Shown: positions 1 to 13,400 of the stretch, piece by piece
How the letters are laid out: every line of letters begins with the position of its first letter
Position numbering within the stretch: position 1 is the first letter of the stretch
NCBI RefSeq assembly: GCF_000224145.3
Contig: NC_020171.2
Span: 1,929,008-1,993,007 of the forward strand
Reading direction: 5' to 3'
DNA: 64,000 nucleotides
Source: Ciona intestinalis
Lineage: Eukaryota > Chordata > Ascidiacea > Phlebobranchia > Cionidae
Notes under the pieces: model-generated
Database searches by the model: none
What the model saw: only the letters and a program-made list of their open reading frames with translations
Told to the model about the DNA's origin: nothing
Translations under genes and position numbers: made by a program

Positions 1-1208
1 GACACCAAGTTGGCATAAAAACGAGGCTGCCAGCTGCACTGATGACTTCAATTACACGTTTAGCCAATTAATTACATTTACAATGTATGTTGAACTAGCC
101 TACTGGATTAAGTTATACACCGCGCCTTTAAATACGGTATGTATTATATAGGCAGGGGTAAGGGGGAACCGTTAGCGGTTTTAACAATTAACAAAAACAG
201 TCTTTGTTTTTTAGCCGACCTAATCTGTTTAAAAGTTTCAAAAATATAAAACTTTAATATTCTATAGCGTTTCACATTTTTACCTGAAACGAAAAGTCCT
301 AACTTTTTTCATGTTTTACGTCATAAGCCGTCGATTCAGCATGCATTATTGAACCATTGTTACAATGATGGATTGTGTTTTAACTATGACATCATAAAGA
401 AGCTATCTCTATTTTATGACGTCAAACAAAAATTGCGCTTCTCTCGAAATGTGAACCTTTACTAGAATGGCCATAATAAAAACACGATTAGTCATTAAAA
501 TAAATGACTTGTTAGGCAGTAAATTCGTTCATTAAGTAAAGGTCAACATGACATATTAGTTACATTATATTACGGGACACGAATGCGCCTTAATTAGGGT
601 CAAATCGAATATAAAACTTATTCAATACGAAGGACAATATATCGTTTCGGTTACCCCTGTCGAGTTATAACATGGACAACAACATCAACGCAGAATGCAA
701 TTCATACACCTCATGCTCACTGTCAAGTTATAACATGGGTGTCTTCTTATACACCAGACATACCTGGTGTATTCATACACCTCATGCTCACTGTCGAGTT
801 ATAACAAGGGTGTCTTCTTATACACCAGACACACCTAGTGTATTCATACACCTCATGCTCATTGCCAAGTTATAACATGGACAACAACATAAACGCAGAA
901 TGCAATTTATACATCTCATGCTCGCTGTCGAGTTATAACATGGGTGTCTTCTTATACACCAGACATACATGGTCTATTCATTCACCTCAAGCTCACTGTC
1001 AAGTTACAACATGGGTGTCTTTTTATACACTAGTCACACATGGTATATTCAACTATTTATAAACCTCATGCTCACTGTAAAGTTATAACATGGGTGTCTT
1101 CTTATGCACCAAACACACATAACGTATCCATAGAATCTGAGGCGTGGTGTAAATTTATTTTACACAACAGAAAGAGCTAGCACGGAACGCCATACCATAT
1201 AGACATTA
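1..1208. repeat. Duplicated block, copy 1
   Basis: This block matches 55393-56350 in the same orientation at roughly 97-98% by eye outside its minisatellite. Small differences include a deletion of about two dozen bases near 177 relative to the other copy. The window opens inside the block and the block runs straight into the N gap at 1209. No coding gene is seen in it. It may be a true segmental duplication or a misplaced haplotype contig. Confidence 0.85.
670..1115 (-). repeat. 71-bp minisatellite, about 6 units
   Basis: Units repeat about every 71 bases (CTCATGCTCAC-type anchors near 710, 781, 852, 916 and 986). They are the reverse complement of the large array at 14745-15780. Since 71 is not a multiple of 3, the short overlapping reading frames here are repeat artefacts. 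The matching place in the second copy of the block (56085-56260) has only about two units. Confidence 0.85.
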
Positions 1209-2208
1209 NNNNNNNNNNNNNNNNNNNNNNNNNNNNNNNNNNNNNNNNNNNNNNNNNNNNNNNNNNNNNNNNNNNNNNNNNNNNNNNNNNNNNNNNNNNN
1301 NNNNNNNNNNNNNNNNNNNNNNNNNNNNNNNNNNNNNNNNNNNNNNNNNNNNNNNNNNNNNNNNNNNNNNNNNNNNNNNNNNNNNNNNNNNNNNNNNNNN
1401 NNNNNNNNNNNNNNNNNNNNNNNNNNNNNNNNNNNNNNNNNNNNNNNNNNNNNNNNNNNNNNNNNNNNNNNNNNNNNNNNNNNNNNNNNNNNNNNNNNNN
1501 NNNNNNNNNNNNNNNNNNNNNNNNNNNNNNNNNNNNNNNNNNNNNNNNNNNNNNNNNNNNNNNNNNNNNNNNNNNNNNNNNNNNNNNNNNNNNNNNNNNN
1601 NNNNNNNNNNNNNNNNNNNNNNNNNNNNNNNNNNNNNNNNNNNNNNNNNNNNNNNNNNNNNNNNNNNNNNNNNNNNNNNNNNNNNNNNNNNNNNNNNNNN
1701 NNNNNNNNNNNNNNNNNNNNNNNNNNNNNNNNNNNNNNNNNNNNNNNNNNNNNNNNNNNNNNNNNNNNNNNNNNNNNNNNNNNNNNNNNNNNNNNNNNNN
1801 NNNNNNNNNNNNNNNNNNNNNNNNNNNNNNNNNNNNNNNNNNNNNNNNNNNNNNNNNNNNNNNNNNNNNNNNNNNNNNNNNNNNNNNNNNNNNNNNNNNN
1901 NNNNNNNNNNNNNNNNNNNNNNNNNNNNNNNNNNNNNNNNNNNNNNNNNNNNNNNNNNNNNNNNNNNNNNNNNNNNNNNNNNNNNNNNNNNNNNNNNNNN
2001 NNNNNNNNNNNNNNNNNNNNNNNNNNNNNNNNNNNNNNNNNNNNNNNNNNNNNNNNNNNNNNNNNNNNNNNNNNNNNNNNNNNNNNNNNNNNNNNNNNNN
2101 NNNNNNNNNNNNNNNNNNNNNNNNNNNNNNNNNNNNNNNNNNNNNNNNNNNNNNNNNNNNNNNNNNNNNNNNNNNNNNNNNNNNNNNNNNNNNNNNNNNN
2201 NNNNNNNN
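1209..2208. other. Assembly gap (1000 N)
   Basis: There are exactly 1000 N, probably a nominal gap size. The gap removes the 5' part of Arf A (exon 1 and the start of exon 2) and the junction with the duplicated block. Confidence 0.99.
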
Positions 2209-3318
<1,110 letters not shown>

Positions 3319-3810
3319 TGTGTCTTGGACCCTTGGTTTCTTAAATTCTATTACATTACTCTTAATGCGCTTATGTACGCTTAGAGTAGCATTTAAGACT
3401 TTGGGATAAACAAATACGGAAGCTTTCGTGAATGCAGTTATTCATACTCACAGAGTCACAAATGTAGTCTTTTTAGTTTCTCTACTAGTCTATTGTAACA
3501 GTTTCTAACCTTTAATCATTAGGTGTCTTGTCTTCTATGTATTTTTCTTGATTAGCACTTTAAGCTTATTGTGCTAAGAGTTTGAATACTTCAATTAGTG
3601 ATGGCAGAAGTAATGCATTTATCAGTGGATTTGCCATATTTGTATATTGAAATTATTAACCAGTAATAAATGAATAAAGAACTAAATGTAGATAGAAGTA
3701 AGTAAATTTTATTTTTGGGCCGACCACAGCCTAAATCTCAAGTCCCATGGCATGTCACGGTGTAGGATCTTACGTCCTCACCCATATAGAATAGACGTAT
3801 ATTCCATTGG
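3319..3810 (+). repeat. Arf A 3' flank, shared with Arf B 3' flank
   Basis: Sequence downstream of the Arf A stop, including ATTATTAACCAGTAATAAAT near 3652 and CAAGTCCCATGG near 3739, recurs downstream of Arf B at about 6583-6830. The tandem Arf duplication therefore carried its 3' flank. The AATAAA motifs are candidate poly(A) signals. A related stretch (CCATGGCATGTCAC type) also occurs inverted in Arf D intron 1 near 21185-21235, so part of this flank is a dispersed repeat. Confidence 0.6.
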
Positions 3811-3894
3811 TTATTGCATTTAGTCTATCTTCAGTTCTATACCATATCTTTTCTTTCATCTTTTTGGTGGCAGTAAAGTTTTAGATTTTAAAAT

Positions 3895-4165
3895 TATGAG
3901 GGCTTCCGGAAAACGACAGTCCTTATAACACGGGTTTACCACCTCGTGCCAGCTTACACGTTACCAAGTATATGTTACTTGAATTTTTCTTTTTTTTATG
4001 TGTGGCTGATAATTTGGACAACCCATTAGTGACCACTGGGTTGAAGCATTTGTCGATAAATGTCTTGCCCAAGAACACATACAGCCACAATGGTAGCAAC
4101 GTCAAGCCTTGAACCCATTACCTGTGGGTTGGAGGCAGGCGCGTTAACCAACTGTGCTACTAATA
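3895..4165 (-). mobile_element. tRNA-derived SINE, near full length
   Basis: On the minus strand the head carries an A-box (TAGCACAGTTGG) and a B-box-like GGTTCAAGG about 40 bases later. A middle part follows with TTGGGCAAGACA and CAGTGGTCACTAATGGGTTG, then a tail resembling GCACGAGGTG...GTTATAA...GACTGTCGTT. This three-part order recurs at 9650-9935 and, without the head, at many other places in the window. It is a RNA polymerase III type retroelement, not a tRNA gene. It lies between Arf A and Arf B. Confidence 0.8.
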
Positions 4166-4717
4166 CAAAAAACTAAAACGGAAATGGGTTGCACAGGATA
4201 TGATTCATTTAACAGGATATAGTCTTGTTGCCGCTTTTTTGCAATACCGCAAAATAAATAGTTGAATACGGTACAGTATAACCATTTCCTGAAGTACACC
4301 TACTGTGCTTGCAAACGCGTTATTTGTCAGAAATTTTGCAGCAACTTGTTTTTAAAAGTGTAGGCAAATGGTTAAAATAATTTTAATTATATTTTTTATA
4401 GGTTTTTATATGAAAGGTCTTGTTGAGATTGTAAAAAGGTTTTACTTAAGTTTATAACCGCCAGTTAAGTGTATTGTTACAACTTGTAAAAGTCAGAATT
4501 ATATTTTTACAGATTTACAAGTTATGTTTAAGCAATTAAAATAATATTTGGGTCTCTTTCTTTTTACATGCCGTTATTTTAAGTGGTGGTGCTTTTATAA
4601 TATTATAATTTGGTTCATAATATATTTTATGATGGTATAAGTATATTTTTGTATTTATAAATTTTTAAATTGACACATACATTTGTAATCATTCTAATTT
4701 ACTCTTCCTTTTTTTAA

Positions 4718-6582
<1,865 letters not shown>

Positions 6583-6851
6583 TGTGACTTATAGCCTCCA
6601 TTACACTACTCCTAATGCCCTAATATAGGCTTATAGTAGCATTTAATCCCTATATTTGTATAATTATTAACCAGTAATAAATAAATTGAGTACTGAATGT
6701 GTTAAGTGGTAAGTATATTTCATTTTTGGACAACTTTGGTCTAAATGTTAAGTCCCATGGCGTGTTAGCAGTAGGACCTCACCCGCATTGAATAAATGTA
6801 TGTTTCAGTTGTTCTTTTTATTGCATTTAGTTGATCTATAATTCTATAACA

Positions 6852-7031
6852 TATAGTGGGGTGGGGGAAGGTGGGACACCTTTTCATTCCATTTTCTTGT
6901 CCAATTTAATAGTAAACAAAGAATTATAAAACTTTATTCTTATTACTTCCATAGATCGTTGTTAGTTGCTTAAAACACGATCACAAATTATATGCTAAAA
7001 GTGTCCTGTGTCCCCCCCGCCCTACTATATC
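6852..7031 (+). mobile_element. MITE of the GGGGGAAG-TGGGACACC family
   Basis: It starts GTGGGGTGGGGGAAGG near 6857 and ends with GTGTCCCCCCC...CCCTACTATAT near 7010-7031, roughly inverted ends of about 180-200 bases. The inside is the family's non-coding core (TAGTAAACAAAGAAT, AAAACACGATCA). It lies between Arf B and KYNU. Confidence 0.75.
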
Positions 7032-7444
7032 TTTTTCATCTCTTCGGTCACAGTTAAGTTTCATATTTTAAAATAATCCCATTAAAAACGTTACTGTTTT
7101 TGTATTCACAATCACTAACAATATTCTTTAACTAAACAATACAAATACTAAACGGAAATTGATTAAACAGGATACAATTCAGTTGCTGGTTGTCTGTTGC
7201 TCTTTTAGAATAAGCAAGCCGTAATAACTAATATTAACCGTATTCTGAAAAACATGTACCGTCCGTATAACAAAGTGTCAAAAATGTTGCAGCCGTTTTC
7301 TTATGACGTGTAGGAAATGTTTAAAAATACTCTGCTGTTTGTACATCGTTAAGTATCGTGCATATACAGGGAAATAGTCGTGTTAAATAAACATTGACTG
7401 ACTATGCCTTGAGATAACGTACATTTGCGCTAGACAATATAACG

Positions 7445-10400
7445 ATGGCACAATTTAAATACGGCAGTTCTACACCAAGCGAAGTTTTAACGGATTTGGC
7501 AGCAAAAAATAATGTCAGTGTTTTAGATAGAGAATTTCAAGTATTTCTAGATGCAAATGATGAATTATCGAATTTGCGGGACGATTTTTTAATCCCAAAG
7601 AAATCTACTTTCCCCGGCGGTAAGTTTAAAATTAGTAAAGCCATGTCGGCCATGTGTATAGGCTTTTACATAATACGTACCGTAACATAAATTGTACTTG
7701 TCCTTTAAACGCCATCGAAGGTCATTAACTTAAAACAGTTAAGAGAAGGGCAGCAAAAGGACAGTCGTTAAAACTTTGTGTAACCACGTGTACAGCAAGT
7801 GTATAAAGGTTTTGCCATACTATTTTATAAATTAAGGTGTTGTGCATATTATATACGCATTATTTATATTGTATTACTAATACCAGACAGTCAGAATAAA
7901 GTAACTGATTGGGCAACACACCTATTTATATTAACGCAAATGCAAACGTTTTATAGTCATAACACTATTGTTGTTAATTGTTTATATTACCTATGCTTTA
8001 TAAAGCGGTACTATTTTAAAGTCTATTGCCAAAATTTAGACTAATACACTTTATGAATATTTACTTTTAGTGGATTGTGATGATGAAGACCAAAATGGAA
8101 ATTGTGCTTATCTCTGTGGTAACTCACTGGGCCTACAACCCAAGTCTGCACAACAAGATGCACAAAAGGTAAGAAAATAGTTTTTTTATGTTTGTTTGAT
8201 GTTTTACTCCAGTAGATTTTACTCGTAGTATACTTTAGCGACTGTCGTTTTACTGCTAATCCCCTTGTAATTAATCTAATCTATGTTTTTGTATTTAAAA
8301 ATATAAATAAAAATTGCCCTAACTAGTTACCAAAATTATCAAAAATATTTAAATTAAAACTGTTTGGCTCTTATAGCGAAAAAAATAAACATGATAGCCT
8401 AATTTGCATAATTGCATGTGCTTCCCGTCTTCTTCATGCATTTGAGCAATTGTGAGGGCAGTGTTAATATTAGGGGCGGGACCTTATGTCAAAAGAGACT
8501 TGAAAAGGCATTACACAAATGTCTTATTTCATACACCTCGACCTCGTGCACCTTAAGGAAAAATTCTATTTGGCTTTATTTTTTCCTACGTTAAATGTAA
8601 ATGATATCCTTACATGGTATTTCATACACTTTGTGCTCCCTAGGTTAAAGCCTAAATAGCCCACCTGATAGTTAGTAAATATGTTTTAAGCGTGAATGTG
8701 TTTTACCAATTGTTGTTAACTTGTTATGTTACTCTATTTTGTCTTTTCCTTTTAAGTATTTTTCAATCATCGTTACCGTAACCTAAACATGTGTTTTAAC
8801 AAGTGTTGATATGTAACTATATCATGTTATTTTATTTTAAATTTTTGAATCTTTACCACCGTAAAAAAAGTTTTGATGTAACACTTGTTACGGGTGCACA
8901 CACACACACATTCGACAATGTCAAACCAATTTTCTGATAAAAACTTTGTTGCTCTACGATCTGGACCGCACAATAAACCGTTGGCTTATAGCCAAAACAC
9001 GCTTTTAAAACCTGTTAGTGGGGTTTATTTAATAAAAGTATATGCTAGCGCGAATTAATAACTTAATCAAAATGACAAATAAAACTTAATATATATATAT
9101 TATATATATATATAATATTAATATTATATTACTTTTTGCAAAAAAAACAGGTTCTTCAAAATTGGGAATTGAATGCAATAGAATGCCACAAAGTAGGATA
9201 TTTACCTGCAATATTCTGTGATAATTTCGCAAGAGATGGAATGGCTAAGTTGGTTGGATGTCATAGGGATGAGGCAAGTATATTTGTATTGGAAGTTTTA
9301 TCATTGGTATTACATTTCACTTGTTTATCTTTGCATAGCAGGGCAATTAAGATTTTTTACCAATGTGTCCCATTGCACACTATACACTAAGTAATTGTAT
9401 AATAACTGTATAAATATATTGTATGAGTAATTGCATAAGTAATTGTATAATAATTGTATAAATAAACACTAGTATGAGTAATTGTATAAGTAATTCTAAG
9501 TAATTATAACCTATGTAATTGTATATAAAGCTTCAGTATTGAGTATCATTTATTTGCTGAAGCACAGCGGGCTAGTTTTCGATTTATAATATGTGTCATG
9601 TTGCGCTACGCAATACACATGGTGTCATATTCATTAAGTCTGACGCCATCGCGTATTGGTTAAAGTGCTCATGTCTCAACCAAAGAGATACTCGGTTTAA
9701 AGCTCCTTGCTGCTACCATTGTATTTTCTACGATTTTGGGCAAGGCTCCTAATGATTGTCACTGGGTATAGGTTGTCTAAATTGTCGGCCATACCAGAAA
9801 AACGATTACCAGTTACCCTACAAAGTTACATAAGTGACGGGAAGTGTATGATATTGAACACCTGTGTAATATAATAACAACTGTCGTTTCCCACCACCCA
9901 AGGATAAATAGGTTACATTCATTCATGTACATATTTAATTAACAAAACTATACCCAGGTTGTTATCATGAATGGCTTGACAGTGAACTTACATTTAATGA
10001 TGGTGTCATTTTACCAACCAACACAAACAAGACACAAGATATTAATAGAAGAACATGCTTTCCCATCTGACTATTATGTCGTCAGATCCCAAATACAACA
10101 GCGTGGATTCGACCTGACTCCTCAATGTTGTTCCTTAAGCCAAGAAAGGTTTGTTTTTTTACTTTTTCATCAACTATTTTTTGCATTTAAAACTAATTGG
10201 GGGTATTTGTTTACATAAAAACTGGGTTATAACCTTGTGCATTGTATTCTGGTGAAAAGGAGACCCACATTTTTAACTTGATTGTAAGCATGATGCATGA
10301 GGTGTATTTCCAACCTGTTTGGTTCATTTGATTACAAAGGGTCACTTGTTTTGGATTTTGTTTGTGTGGAAAGGACTTGACAGTGAGTGTGACATGTATG

Positions 10401-13400
10401 TTCAGTCATTGCTTAATCTCCTGTTATGTAAACAGTAACTTGAACGCAATTTTCTTAAGCGCTTTTGTCCCGTCACAACAGGTCTAAGTAATTACTACCC
10501 AAGGTGTGCATATTCCTGAAATCAGTAATGCCAAGGCTATATCCTTGTAAAGTTGTGATAACCAGTAATAAACACTTAACGCATTTAATACTTATATATT
10601 TTTTGCCCAAGGTTCTATACACTGTAAATGCTTAAATTGTGCAAGCCGCTATGTAGAAGACTAACTTTATTGACATCGTATATATTATCAATAGCATCCC
10701 AGTTTTAAGTCTAAAATAGTCTTTTATCCAGTTATTGGTTGTTTTCACAAACAAAAGTCAAAGTATGCTACATTTTTCACATTATTTACCAAACTCACCC
10801 CAGATTTTACCAAAATTAAAACATCGCATTTATATTTTAGGGTGAAGAGATTTTTCGCATGGAAGATGTCCTTGAAGTCATTAAAAAAGAAGGAGATTCC
10901 ATTGCTTTGGTTATGCTGCCTGGGGTTCATTACTTTACTGGTCAGGTGTTTGACATAAAAACTATCACCCATACAGCTCATGCTAAAGGATGTTATGTAA
11001 GTGTATTATAAACGATAATAGCTACAAACTAGTGGTCACTAATGGGTTGAAAATTTGAACTTTAAATTATCAACCATACAGAACAAAACTTTACACGTGT
11101 GGGAACTTGTAAGCGAGCATGAGGTGTATGAAACAGAACACAGTGTTTTAAAGACTGTCATTTTTGGGCCATGCAAGGATGAATAATTTTGTTTAAATAA
11201 TGAATTGCATCACAGACTTCAACAATTTTCAGTAATAATACTCAGTTTTGAACATTTTTAACAAATTTAGCCACTTTCCTACAGTTTTTTTTTTATGAAT
11301 TCTATATCTTGTATCACTGGGAATTTTGAAACGTCATTAGTTTTACGTTAAAGCAATCAGGGGTGCATGAGTTCGTCACAACAACTCTAGGGGTTCACCA
11401 ACCCAAAAAAGGTTGAAGAGCACTGTATTATACAACTGATTTGACAGGTTTTGGACTGGTCTCACCGCCTAGAATGACTAAACAATCTAGCGTCGACTAA
11501 TGAATCTAGCCTACCCAACTGTATTAGAAACCCAAAGAAATAAATACAACACCTTCGTTACATTTCCAGGTTGGTTTTGATCTTGCCCATGCAGTTGGAA
11601 ATATTGAACTAGAGTTACATGAATGGGATGTAGACTTCTCATGTTGGTGCACATACAAGTATCTTAACTCTGGCCCTGGTAATCTTGGTGCCGCATTTGT
11701 GCACAAGAAGTTTAATGACGCAAAACTGCCAAAGTTTTTAGGTAAGCTTTTGAAATTTTTTACTTAAACTTTTTTGATTTTGCAAAAGAAATTCGTCTCC
11801 ACATATTTGTGTGAAGCACGTTACAGCTATGCTGGTAACTAATAACAACATCATAAAATTGTCTCAAAATTTTATTTAATATTGACAAACCCATAGTATA
11901 CAGTATTGGCCCATTAATTAATAAAGTTCTTCAGGCTTGATAATGAATGTCACACAAGATTTTATGCCAAAATCATAAAAACACGACACGCACACGAATA
12001 AAATTTTATAAAAAAAAAAGCTTAAAATGATGAAATCAAAAATCGTTGAGTAAACTCAATGTGTACAGTGTTGCTACATTTAATCAAGAAGTTTTATCGG
12101 TTTAAATACCAAGAGTGCAACTATTTTAGCAATGCCATCCAAGATTTCATGCCAAAAGCCTAAAGACAAGACACTATGACAGATTACGTCTATAAACATT
12201 TTTTTTACTTAAAAAAATTAAAAAAACGTCACAACAACGAAATCAAAACGCAAATATATATTCATTTCTTTTTTCTAGGTTGGTGGGGTCACAGGGAATC
12301 CACCCGATTTGAAATGAGTAACGACCTCGATTTTGCATCTGGAGCTGAATCTTATCGTCTCTCCAACCCCCCACCCTTACTAGTGGCTTGTGTACTTGCT
12401 AGTTTGAAAGTGTTTGGTAAAACAAGCATCAGAAAATTAAGGGAAAAAAGTTTTCTTTTAACAGGGTGAGATATGATACTACTATTGTGAATGAATGAAA
12501 CTTACTTTATCCTCTTGTGGCCGGAAAATGACAGTCGTTATAACACGGTGGTGTATGAAACTGAACACTTGTGTTATAAAACCACTGTTGTTGGCCTACC
12601 ATGCAAGTTATAAACAAGTTACATTCATTTATTTAATACATTATGTCACATTTATTAATACTCAGTATATTTTTAGTTACTTAGAGTTCATGTTAAAGCA
12701 TTACTTTTCCAAACAACCTGGATCATCAAAACCTAGCGTGGAAATTTTAACCCCAACCAACTTTAACGAAAGAGGTTGCCAGGTCTCGCTGAGATTCTCA
12801 TGTTCGTTGCTGGAGGGTAAAAGTAACNNNNNNNNNNNNNNNNNNNNNNNNNNNNNNNNNNNNNNNNNNNNNNNNNNNNNNNNNNNNNNNNNNNNNNNNN
12901 NNNNNNNNNNNNNNNNNNNNNNNNNNNNNNNNNNNNNNNNNNNNNNNNNNNNNNNNNNNNNNNNNNNNNNNNNNNNNNNNNNNNNNNNNNNNNNNNNNNN
13001 NNNNNNNNNNNNNNNNNNNNNNNNNNNNNNNNNNNNNNNNNNNNNNNNNNNNNNNNNNNNNNNNNNNNNNNNNNNNNNNNNNNNNNNNNNNNNNNNNNNN
13101 NNNNNNNNNNNNNNNNNNNNNNNNNNNNNNNNNNNNNNNNNNNNNNNNNNNNNNNNNNNNNNNNNNNNNNNNNNNNNNNNNNNNNNNNNNNNNNNNNNNN
13201 NNNNNNNNNNNNNNNNNNNNNNNNNNNNNNNNNNNNNNNNNNNNNNNNNNNNNNNNNNNNNGGCATGTGTTTATTTAGTTCTTTTAAGCGATACAAAGCT
13301 AGAAAACACGTATAGCGGTTGTTTTAACATTTAAAATATAATTACTAATATAAATCTTGTTATATAATATTAAATCTAGGAATTAATGTGAAGTAAATTA

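Noticed and set aside
4100..4160. Possible tRNA gene (A-box and B-box)
   Set aside because: It cannot form a full cloverleaf and is followed by the repeated SINE body, so it is a SINE head.
12495..13334. 279-codon frame over the second gap
   Set aside because: Mostly N. Its real part is KYNU exon 8 read with intron sequence.
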